A DNA stretch of 57,908 nucleotides from Euzebyales bacterium (lineage in GTDB: Bacteria; Actinomycetota; Nitriliruptoria; Euzebyales; JAHELV01). Numbering within the stretch: position 1 is the stretch's first letter; the number at the start of each line of letters is the position of its first letter. The notes below the pieces were generated by a model. The model made no database searches. It saw nothing but the letters and a program-made list of their open reading frames with translations, and was not told the origin of the DNA. The stretch spans positions 1-57,908 of the forward strand of contig DASUUK010000010.1 of the NCBI GenBank assembly GCA_036374135.1, in the 5' to 3' direction. Positions 36,783-44,166 of this stretch are shown here, one piece after another. Made by a program: the position numbers and the translations under genes.

Positions 36783-37220
36783 ATGCATTCCGACGTCGCA
36801 GCTGTGCACGAGGTCACCGACGAGCTCATCGCGGCGATGGCACGGTTGCTGCCGCAGCTGTCGCCCGGGGCGGCGGCGCTCGATGCCCAGCAGCTCCAAC
36901 AGCTCATCGACGCCGACGCCACGACCGTGCTCGTGGCCCGGACGGCCGAGGGGATCGTCGGCACGCTGACCCTCGTGCTCTTCGCCGTGCCGACCGGAAG
37001 GCGGGCGCGCATCGAGGACGTCGTCGTCGACCGGTCCGCACGCGGGCAGGGCGTCGGGGCCGCCCTCACGCTCGAAGCTGTGCGGTTGGCGCGGGCCGCG
37101 GGTGCCCGGACGATCGATCTGACCTCGCGGCCGTCGCGGCAGGCCGCCAACCGCCTGTACGAGCGCCTCGGCTTCAACCCGCGGGAATCACGGGTGTACC
37201 GCTACAGCAGGCAGCTGTAG
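36783..37220 (+). CDS. GNAT-family N-acetyltransferase
   Basis: This 145-residue protein has the acetyl-CoA-binding motif VVVDRSARGQGVGAALTLEA and the C-terminal NRLYERLGF, both typical of GNAT acetyltransferases. The acceptor is unknown. The ATG at 36783 is preferred because TACGGT is spaced for a leaderless mRNA. A 12-base sequence at its start (36777-36788) recurs inverted at 37269-37280 just beyond the gene. Confidence 0.85.
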   Translation: MHSDVAAVHEVTDELIAAMARLLPQLSPGAAALDAQQLQQLIDADATTVLVARTAEGIVGTLTLVLFAVPTGRRARIEDVVVDRSARGQGVGAALTLEAVRLARAAGARTIDLTSRPSRQAANRLYERLGFNPRESRVYRYSRQL

Positions 37221-37342
37221 CTGACGCCGTGCCGGACATGCCGCCGGAACCGTGGCCGCTGTGACACCATGCATCCGCAGTGCGTGAACATCGGCGGTGC
37301 GGGCAAGCCTGACGGTAGCTGCCGGCACGGGAAGGGACGGGC

Positions 37343-37897
37343 ATGGCGCGCGCGCTGATCGTCGTGGACACACAGAACGGGTTCCTGCGCGAAGGCAACC
37401 TCGCCAGCGAAGACTGCCTGGCGGCGCTGCCTGCCATCCAGGCCGAGGTTGAACGTGCGCTCGCGGCGGGCGAGCGCGTGTTCTTCACCGCCGACACGCA
37501 CGAGCCCGACGACAAGGAGTTCGAGATCTTCCCGCCGCACTGCGTCCGCGGCAGCCACGAGGCCGCGCTGGTGGACGAGCTGCGGGGCTACCTCGAGCGT
37601 GACGATTGCCACCTGGTCGCCAAACGCCGGTACTCGGCGCTGTTCGAGACCGAGCTCGAGGGCCTGTTGCACCGCTTTGACATCGACGACGTCCGGATCT
37701 GTGGCGTGTGCACCGACATCTGCGTGCAGCACACGACTGCGGACCTCCGCAACCGCGACATCGCGGTGACCGTGGTCGCGCCGGCGACCGCGACGTTCGA
37801 TGCGCCTGGTCACGATGTGGACGAGGTGCAGCAGTTCTCGCTGGCACACATGGAGCACATCCTCGGCGCGACCATCGAGCCGGCGGCGGCGCCATGA
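37343..37897 (+). CDS. Nicotinamidase/isochorismatase-family hydrolase
   Basis: The 184-residue protein has the cysteine-hydrolase triad Asp9 (VVDTQNGF), Lys94 (LVAKRRYSAL) and Cys127 (GVCTDICVQHT). Metal ligands Asp51, His53 (ADTHEPDD) and His66 (FPPHCVRGS) match nicotinamidases more closely than isochorismatases. It may deamidate nicotinamide for NAD salvage. GGAAGGGACGGGC precedes the ATG. The stop overlaps the proline dehydrogenase start as ATGA, so the two are coupled. Confidence 0.85.
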   Translation: MARALIVVDTQNGFLREGNLASEDCLAALPAIQAEVERALAAGERVFFTADTHEPDDKEFEIFPPHCVRGSHEAALVDELRGYLERDDCHLVAKRRYSALFETELEGLLHRFDIDDVRICGVCTDICVQHTTADLRNRDIAVTVVAPATATFDAPGHDVDEVQQFSLAHMEHILGATIEPAAAP

Positions 37898-38814
37898 AGG
37901 TGCTGCGACAGGCGCTCATCGCGGCGAGCGAGAGCGACGTACTGGAGCGGCAGGTCACCACGCGGGACCTGACACGTCGCATCGCCATGCGCTTCATCGC
38001 CGGCGAGACGCTCGATGACGGTCTCGCGGCCGTCCGGGACGTGGCCGCGCGGGGCTGCACGGCCACGCTGGACTTCCTGGGCGAGGCGGTCAGCAGCGCC
38101 GATGACGCACGTCGCGCGCAGGACAAGATCGTGGCGGCGTGTGCCCGCATCGGCGACGAGTCACTGCCGTCGGGCATCTCGGTCAAGCCGACCCAGATGG
38201 GCCTGACGCTGGACCAGGACCTGGCGTTCAAGCTGATCGCGGAGATCGCGAGCGAGGCGAAGCGGTTCGGGGGCCATGTCAACATCGACATGGAGGGCTC
38301 GGACACGACCGAGGCGACTGTCGCGCTGACGGAGCGGCTGCGCGACGCGGGACACGACAACGTCGGATGTGCGCTGCAGTCCTACCTGCACCGTACGCCG
38401 GACGACATCGAACGGTTGACCGCGGCGGGAGCCAGCCTGCGCCTGATCAAGGGCGCCTACGACGAGCCACCGGAGGTCGCCTACCAGAACAAGGCCGAGG
38501 TCGACGCCAGCTTCCGCCGCAGCACCGACTGGTTGCTCGAACACGGGCACTACCCGAAGATCGCGACGCACGACAACGCGTTGATCGAGTACACGAAGCG
38601 CACGGTGATCCGCCTTGGCCGCTCGCCGGACGACTTCGAGTTCCAGATGCTGTACGGCGTGCGCACGCCGCTGCAGGACGCGCTCGCGTCCGCCGGCTGG
38701 CGGATGCGTGTCTACATCCCGTTCGGTGCACAGTGGTATCCGTACTTCATGCGGCGCATCGCCGAACGGCCGGCGAACATGGTGTTCTTCATGCGGGCGC
38801 TCGTCGGCTCGTGA
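37894..38814 (+). CDS. Proline dehydrogenase
   Basis: This 306-residue monofunctional PRODH has a (beta/alpha)8 barrel with LQSYLHRTPDDIERL, LRLIKGAYDEP, IATHDNALI, FQMLYGVRTPLQD and YIPFGAQWYPYFMRRIAERP, all expected for FAD and proline binding. It oxidises proline to pyrroline-5-carboxylate, passing electrons to the respiratory chain. It overlaps the upstream nicotinamidase-like gene by four bases. A P5C dehydrogenase is not visible in the window. Confidence 0.93.
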   Translation: MKVLRQALIAASESDVLERQVTTRDLTRRIAMRFIAGETLDDGLAAVRDVAARGCTATLDFLGEAVSSADDARRAQDKIVAACARIGDESLPSGISVKPTQMGLTLDQDLAFKLIAEIASEAKRFGGHVNIDMEGSDTTEATVALTERLRDAGHDNVGCALQSYLHRTPDDIERLTAAGASLRLIKGAYDEPPEVAYQNKAEVDASFRRSTDWLLEHGHYPKIATHDNALIEYTKRTVIRLGRSPDDFEFQMLYGVRTPLQDALASAGWRMRVYIPFGAQWYPYFMRRIAERPANMVFFMRALVGS

Positions 38815-38933
38815 CCCGCCGGGACCGCCGGCGCGTCTGCTGAACGTCACCGTCCGCGGTGCCGGCCTGCCGCGGGAGGACGCGCGTCGATCGCGTCGTA
38901 CCACCAGATGCGGTCAACCCGCCGCGCGCCGGT

Positions 38934-38939
38934 TAGGCT
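38934..38939 (+). promoter_or_regulatory. Possible -10 element of proC
   Basis: TAGGCT lies eight bases before the proC ATG. The same hexamer occurs upstream of the genes starting at 10835 and 22603, there with a normal leader. Confidence 0.4.
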
Positions 38940-38947
38940 CGTGGCCC

Positions 38948-39772
38948 ATGAGCGACAGCGAGCTGCAGAACCCACGACTGACCATCCTCGGCGCCGGACG
39001 CATGGGAGAGGCGCTGCTCTCGGGCCTCTTGCGGTCCGGCGCGTGGCGCACCGACCAGATCGTGTGCACGACCCGGAGCGAACGGCGGGCCACCGAGGTC
39101 GCCGAACGCCACGACGTCACCGTCCACACCGACTCTCCGGAAGCGGCGGCTGGCGCGGACATCGTGCTGCTGGCCGTGAAGCCGCAGAGCATGGCGGTGC
39201 TGCTGAACGAGATCGCGCCCAAGCTGCACCGCGGCCAGACGGTGATCTCGGTCGCCGCAGGGGTGTCGACGACGACCATCGAGTCCGCCCTGCTCGAGGA
39301 CATCCCCGTCGTGCGGGTGATGTCGAACGTGCCGGTGCAGGTCGACGAGGCGATGAGCGTCCTGGCGGCCGGCGCCCACGCCGGGCCCGCGGACGTCGAG
39401 GTCGCCCGCACCATCTTCGGGCACGTCGGCAAGGTGCTCGAGCTGGCCGAGGAGCAGTTGGACGCCGTCACCGGCCTGTCAGGTTCGGGCCCCGCCTACG
39501 TGTTCCTGTTGGCCGAGACGATGATCGAGGCCGGCATCCTGCTGGGGATCTCGCGTGACGTCGCGACCGAGCTGATCACCCAGACGATGGTCGGGAGCGC
39601 CAAGATGCTGCGTGACACCGGACGGCATCCGGTCGAGCTGCGCGAGTCGGTGACGTCACCGGGTGGCACGACCATCGCCGGCATCCGCGTGCTGGAGCAG
39701 GAGCGCGTGCGCGCCGCGTTCATCAACGCGATCGAGGCGGCGACGCTGCGGTCGCGCGAGCTCGGCGCCTGA
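38948..39772 (+). CDS. proC: Pyrroline-5-carboxylate reductase
   Basis: The 274-residue enzyme has an N-terminal Rossmann motif (ILGAGRMGEALLSGLL), LLAVKPQSM, the conserved TGLSGSGPAYVFLLAE at the dimer/active site, and LRESVTSPGGTTIAGI near the C-terminus. It reduces P5C to proline with NAD(P)H. It lies 133 bases after proline dehydrogenase. The pair could run a proline/P5C cycle or set the proline pool for osmoprotection. Confidence 0.95.
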   Translation: MSDSELQNPRLTILGAGRMGEALLSGLLRSGAWRTDQIVCTTRSERRATEVAERHDVTVHTDSPEAAAGADIVLLAVKPQSMAVLLNEIAPKLHRGQTVISVAAGVSTTTIESALLEDIPVVRVMSNVPVQVDEAMSVLAAGAHAGPADVEVARTIFGHVGKVLELAEEQLDAVTGLSGSGPAYVFLLAETMIEAGILLGISRDVATELITQTMVGSAKMLRDTGRHPVELRESVTSPGGTTIAGIRVLEQERVRAAFINAIEAATLRSRELGA

Positions 39773-39849
39773 CCTCATCCGCCGGGACCGCACGGTCCGG
39801 GAGACGGACCCGGCGGCGGGAAAGTGTGGGCGAGGCCGGCATGTGCCGA

Positions 39850-39855
39850 TAGCAT
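39850..39855 (+). promoter_or_regulatory. Possible leaderless -10 element
   Basis: TAGCAT lies seven bases before the ATG at 39863, supporting that codon as the start of the 107-residue gene. Confidence 0.45.
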
Positions 39856-39862
39856 TGCCTGT

Positions 39863-40186
39863 ATGAACGCCCTAGACCCCTCCGGTGCGATGACCACCTC
39901 ACGATCCGGTGTGCGTGCCAAGCTGCTCGAGGAGTTCGAGGGCGCCTGGCGCGACGGTTCGCCGGTGTTTGCGTGCTGCCGTCGCAGCGTCGCGACCGCC
40001 GTCGGCGACGTCGACCTCGTCGAACTCGCGGCAGCCGGCCCCACCGAGCGTGTCCACATGCTGCGCGGCCCCGTCGAGGCGGCGCAACCCGAGCACCTCG
40101 CCGCCCACCGGTGCTGCTCGAACCACCTCGCCGATCTGGCGTTCGACGCGCCCGATCTGATCGCCGCGCCGATCCACAGCAGCTGA
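39863..40186 (+). CDS. Hypothetical protein with two double-cysteine motifs
   Basis: I do not recognise this 107-residue protein. It is soluble and moderately acidic, with FACCRRS and HRCCSNHL as its most distinctive segments. Cys and His at these positions could bind metal or form disulfides. The start is supported by a TAGCAT hexamer seven bases upstream. It stands alone between proC and the convergent alcohol dehydrogenase. Confidence 0.6.
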   Translation: MNALDPSGAMTTSRSGVRAKLLEEFEGAWRDGSPVFACCRRSVATAVGDVDLVELAAAGPTERVHMLRGPVEAAQPEHLAAHRCCSNHLADLAFDAPDLIAAPIHSS

Positions 40187-40258
40187 CCGGCGCCCGCCTC
40201 GGCGGGGCGGTAGCCGAAGCCAGGCGTGACGGGGATCCGCGCAACCGCGCGGCGGCGT

Positions 40259-41356
40259 TCAGAGATCCGGGCGCACGACCTGTCGCGCCGTCACCTCGCC
40301 GTCACGGAGCCGCCGGACCGCCTGCGGCAGTCCGTCCAACGGGATCTCCTCGACCAGCGGCGCGAGCACGACGTCGCCGTCGAGCACGTTCCGGGCCAGC
40401 GCCGGGAGGTCGCGCTCGGGCTCGACGCCGCCCAGATAGGTGCCGACCAGGCGCTTCTCCGCGATCAGCTCGAACGCATCCAACGTGATGGTGGCGGTGG
40501 TCGGCAGGAGCCCGACGACCGTCGCCTGACCTCCGGGGGCGAGCGCACGCCAGGCGGCCTCGACCGTCGCGGGAAGACCCAGGACCTCGAAGCAGTGGTC
40601 CACACCACCCCCAATGACCGCGCGGACCAGGACGTCCGCGGGCCGATCGTCGGCCTCCAGCGCATCGGTCGCGCCCAACTCCACCGCCAGGCGCAGCGCC
40701 GCCGCGTTGCGATCGATCGCGATCACCCGCGCGGCACCCGCCCGTGCGGCCGCCTGCACGACGTTCAGACCGACGCCGCCGCAACCGATCACGGCGACGG
40801 ACTGGCCAGTCCGCACCCTGGCCGCGGTGCGGACCGCCCCGAACCCGGTGGCGACCGCGCATCCCAGCAGTGCCGCGTGGACCGCCGGCAGGTCGCAGGA
40901 CACCGGGACAGCCCCCGACCGCGGGACCACTGCGTACTCGGCCCATGACGACACACCGGTGAAGTGGTGCAACGGCGCGCCGTCGAGGCGGAGCGCCGTG
41001 GCGCTGCCGTCGATCGTGCCGGTGCTGGCCAGCGAGGCCGCCCACGCGCACGCACGTCTGTGGCCGGCGGCACACGCGGCACACCGGCCGCACCACGGCA
41101 GGATCGTCAGCACCACCTGCTCGCCCACTGCCAGATCGTCGACGCCGGCACCCAGTTGGACGACGCGTCCGGCCGCTTCATGACCGGGCACGATGGGCAT
41201 GGGCTTCGGCAACCGCCCGTCGACGACACTGACGTCGCTGGCACAGACACCGGTCGCTGTGATCCGCACGAGCACCTCGCCCGCCGCGGGCGGACGCAGA
41301 TCGACCTCCCGGATCTCCAGCGGTCCACCGGCGGCAGTGCATACCGCGGCGCGCAT
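40259..41356 (-). CDS. Zinc-dependent alcohol dehydrogenase
   Basis: This ~365-residue MDR enzyme has the catalytic-zinc Cys in GVCASDVSVVDG and GHEAAGRVVQLG, the structural-zinc set CGRCAACAAGHRRAC, and the NAD-binding GCGGVGLNVVQAAARAGA with an Asp (IAIDRN) that favours NAD. It oxidises an alcohol, possibly a sugar or polyol, to the carbonyl. A GTG at 41362 overlaps the preceding stop as GTGA and may be the true start. It is cotranscribed with the enolase-superfamily gene. Confidence 0.87.
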   Translation of the reverse strand: MRAAVCTAAGGPLEIREVDLRPPAAGEVLVRITATGVCASDVSVVDGRLPKPMPIVPGHEAAGRVVQLGAGVDDLAVGEQVVLTILPWCGRCAACAAGHRRACAWAASLASTGTIDGSATALRLDGAPLHHFTGVSSWAEYAVVPRSGAVPVSCDLPAVHAALLGCAVATGFGAVRTAARVRTGQSVAVIGCGGVGLNVVQAAARAGAARVIAIDRNAAALRLAVELGATDALEADDRPADVLVRAVIGGGVDHCFEVLGLPATVEAAWRALAPGGQATVVGLLPTTATITLDAFELIAEKRLVGTYLGGVEPERDLPALARNVLDGDVVLAPLVEEIPLDGLPQAVRRLRDGEVTARQVVRPDL

Positions 41357-41358
41357 CC

Positions 41359-42501
41359 TCACGGCCGCCCCGCGATGCCGTCGGCGGTCACCACGACCTG
41401 CGCAACCCGCCGGCCCGCGACCTGGTCGGTGTCGAGGGTCACACCGAGCCCGGGCGCGTCGGGCGCGACGACCACGCCGTCGTGCGCGGTGGTGGGCGAC
41501 GCGAGCATGAAGTCGCGCCGCTGGGGCGTCCACCCCGCGGGATCGCAGGGGAATTCCAGGAACGGGCCACCGCCGGCGCCGGCGCACACGTGCAGGTTGG
41601 CCAGCAGGCCGATCCCGTCGTTCCACGTGTGGGGCGTGTACCAGCGCCCGCGCCGCAGCGCGAGCTCGGCGATCGTGCGACCGCGCCACATGCCCGACAG
41701 CACGGCGTCGGGCTGGTGCACGTCGTAGCGGTCGTCCTCGACGTCGGAGACCAGCTGGTCGAACGTGCGTGTGAACTCGCCGCCGGCGATGCGGACGCGT
41801 GAGCGAGCGCGTAGGGTCGCGATCCCGCCGTGGTCGGTGGCCGGCAGCGGCTCCTCGAGCCACGTCACGTCGAGCTCCGCGAACGCGTCGGCGAACCGCT
41901 GCGCAGTCCGCAGGTCGATCGCCGGGGCGGTGTCGCCGACCATGCGCCAGGCCTGGTTCAGGTCGACCATCAACGCCATCGCGGGTCCGACGGCGTCCCG
42001 CACCGCCTGCACCTGACCGATCGAGGTGGCGGGGCGGTGCGCGTCGACCCGCAGCTTGCAGGCCCGGAAGCCATCGTCGCACAGGTCTCGCGCCACGCCT
42101 GCCAGCTCCTCGGCGTCGCGACGTGCGCCCAACGACGCGTAGGCGTCGAGGCGGTCGGCCACGCCGCCGAACAGCCGCCACACCGGCTGGCCGTACACCT
42201 TCCCGATCAGATCCCACAGGGCGGCCTCGACCGGCCACGGCCGGCCCGCGTGCAGATCGATGGTCTCCAGGCGCCGGACCTGCTGCTCGATGCGCAGCGG
42301 GTCGGTGCCGATCAGCCTCGGCAGGTGTTCGACGACCCCGTGCAGGTGGTCGCCGCCTCCGATGCCGACGTGGCCGTCGTCGGTCTCGACCCGCACGATC
42401 GTGGCGGCCAGGGTCGTGCGGGGGACGGGGTCCCAGCTGGCCACGAACGGCGGGTCGAGTGGCAGCTCGAGACGGTCCACGACGATGCGGGTGATCTTCA
42501 C
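41359..42501 (-). CDS. Mandelate racemase / muconate lactonizing enzyme-family protein
   Basis: The 380-residue enolase-superfamily protein has an N-terminal capping domain and a barrel with CKLRVDAHR (catalytic Lys region), metal ligands in MVDLNQAW, WLEEPLP and AGGEFTR, and a later His in PHTWNDG. This residue set fits acid-sugar dehydratases or mandelate-racemase-like enzymes. With an alcohol and an aldehyde dehydrogenase on either side it may be part of an aldonate or polyol breakdown route. The exact substrate is not evident. Confidence 0.82.
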   Translation of the reverse strand: MKITRIVVDRLELPLDPPFVASWDPVPRTTLAATIVRVETDDGHVGIGGGDHLHGVVEHLPRLIGTDPLRIEQQVRRLETIDLHAGRPWPVEAALWDLIGKVYGQPVWRLFGGVADRLDAYASLGARRDAEELAGVARDLCDDGFRACKLRVDAHRPATSIGQVQAVRDAVGPAMALMVDLNQAWRMVGDTAPAIDLRTAQRFADAFAELDVTWLEEPLPATDHGGIATLRARSRVRIAGGEFTRTFDQLVSDVEDDRYDVHQPDAVLSGMWRGRTIAELALRRGRWYTPHTWNDGIGLLANLHVCAGAGGGPFLEFPCDPAGWTPQRRDFMLASPTTAHDGVVVAPDAPGLGVTLDTDQVAGRRVAQVVVTADGIAGRP

Positions 42502-42622
42502 GTGCCGCCTGACGTCATCATCCGGACAGCGATCACACGTCCGGCGGTGTCGTTGGCGTCCGGATCGCGTCGTTGGACCGCGTCGGGCCGCGCCGCGCCA
42601 CCCTGGGTCGACGGATGGCGGG

Positions 42623-44113
42623 TCACAGGGCGATCCAGGTCGTCTTGAGCTGGGTCAGGTGGTCGAACGCGTGCAGCGAGCGGTCGCGCCCGCCGAACCC
42701 CGACGCCTTGTAGCCGCCGAACGGGGTCGCCAGATCACTGATGTCGAAGGTGTTGACCCACACCGTGCCGGCCCGCAGCTCGCGGGCCACACGGTGCGCC
42801 CGCGTGAGGTCACGGGTCCACACCGCGGCCGCCAACCCGTAGTCGGTGTCGTTGCCCAGCGCGATCGCGCGATCGGGTTCGCCATCGAAGCGGTGCACCG
42901 TCAACACCGGGCCGAAGATCTCGTCGCGGGCGATCTGCATCGCGTTGTCGACGCCACCGAAGATCGTCGGCTCGACGTAGTACCCGCCGTCGACCGGAGC
43001 GACGGTTCGGCCGCCGATCCGCACGTCCGCCTCCCGCTGGCCCAGCTCCAGGTAGCCGGTGACGCGTTCGTGCTGCTCGCGACTGACGATGGCGCCCATG
43101 CGCGTCCCGGCGTCCAGCGGATCGCCGGGTCGTAGGCGGTCGGCGGTCTCGGCGATGCCGGCGAGCAGGTCGTCCTCGATGCCGGCCTCGACCACGAGGC
43201 GCGATCCGGCGTGGCAGGTCTGCCCGGCGTTGTAGAAGATCCCGTAGGCGATCGACCGCGCGGCGGCGCCCAGGTCGGGGCAGTCGGCGAAGACGACCTG
43301 CGGGCTCTTGCCACCGAGCTCGAGCGCGACCTCCTTGAGGTTCGACTCGGCAGCGTAGGTCAGGAAGCGTCGTCCGACCGCAGTCGATCCGGTGAACGCG
43401 ACGGCGTCGACGTCGGGGTGCCGGCCGAGCGGCTCGCCGGCCGACGGGCCGTCGCCGGGCACCACGTTGAGCACACCGTCCGGCAGGCCGGCCTCGGCGG
43501 CCAGTCGACCCAGCAGCAGCGCCGACAGCGGTGACTGCTCGGCGGGCTTGAGGACGACGGTGTTGCCGACGGCCAGGGCCGGGGCGATCTTCCACGCGGC
43601 GAGGATCAGCGGGTAGTTCCACGGGATCACCGCGCCCACCACGCCGATCGGTTCACGGCGGACGAGCGCGAGCGCGTCCGGCCCGGTGGGGGCGATCTCG
43701 TCATACAGCTTGTCGATCGCCTCCGCGTACCAGCGGATCGTGTTCGCACAGCCGGGGACGTCGGCGCGCAGTGCGTCGGTGATCGGCTTTCCCACGTCGA
43801 GTGACTCGAGCAGTGCGAGCTCGTCGCGATGCGCGTCGACCGCGTCCGCGAATGCCAGCAGCGTCCGCTTGCGCGATCGGGGCGAGCGGTTGCGCCAGCG
43901 ACCGTCGTCGAAGGCACGGCGCGCAGCGGCGACCGCGGCGTCGATGTCCGCGGCATCGCCGTTGGGCACCTCGGCGAGCACGCGGCCGTCGCGCGGGCTG
44001 ATGTCGGCGAACGTCGATGCCGACCGCGGGTCGCGGTGCTCGCCGTCGATGAAGGGGCGGACCTCGGGTCTGAGATCCGCGGCGCGGTCGCGCCAGTCGG
44101 TGGTGGTCGTCAT
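42623..44113 (-). CDS. NAD(P)-dependent aldehyde dehydrogenase
   Basis: This 496-residue enzyme has the typical ALDH motifs: WNYPLILAAWKIAPAL, FTGSTAVGRR, ELGGKSPQVVF with the general-base Glu, and the active-site Cys in YNAGQTCHAGSRL. The CHAGSR form is common in betaine-aldehyde and gamma-glutamyl-aminobutyraldehyde dehydrogenases (PuuC type). Given two betaine importers and a choline-sulfatase in the window, betaine-aldehyde oxidation is possible but unproven. The ATG at 44113 is preferred over one at 44185 that lies inside the upstream gene. Confidence 0.88.
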   Translation of the reverse strand: MTTTTDWRDRAADLRPEVRPFIDGEHRDPRSASTFADISPRDGRVLAEVPNGDAADIDAAVAAARRAFDDGRWRNRSPRSRKRTLLAFADAVDAHRDELALLESLDVGKPITDALRADVPGCANTIRWYAEAIDKLYDEIAPTGPDALALVRREPIGVVGAVIPWNYPLILAAWKIAPALAVGNTVVLKPAEQSPLSALLLGRLAAEAGLPDGVLNVVPGDGPSAGEPLGRHPDVDAVAFTGSTAVGRRFLTYAAESNLKEVALELGGKSPQVVFADCPDLGAAARSIAYGIFYNAGQTCHAGSRLVVEAGIEDDLLAGIAETADRLRPGDPLDAGTRMGAIVSREQHERVTGYLELGQREADVRIGGRTVAPVDGGYYVEPTIFGGVDNAMQIARDEIFGPVLTVHRFDGEPDRAIALGNDTDYGLAAAVWTRDLTRAHRVARELRAGTVWVNTFDISDLATPFGGYKASGFGGRDRSLHAFDHLTQLKTTWIAL

Positions 44114-44166
44114 CGGCTCGGTCGCTTCCTGTCGTCGGACGTCGTGCGGAGGTACCGGCGTCGGTG

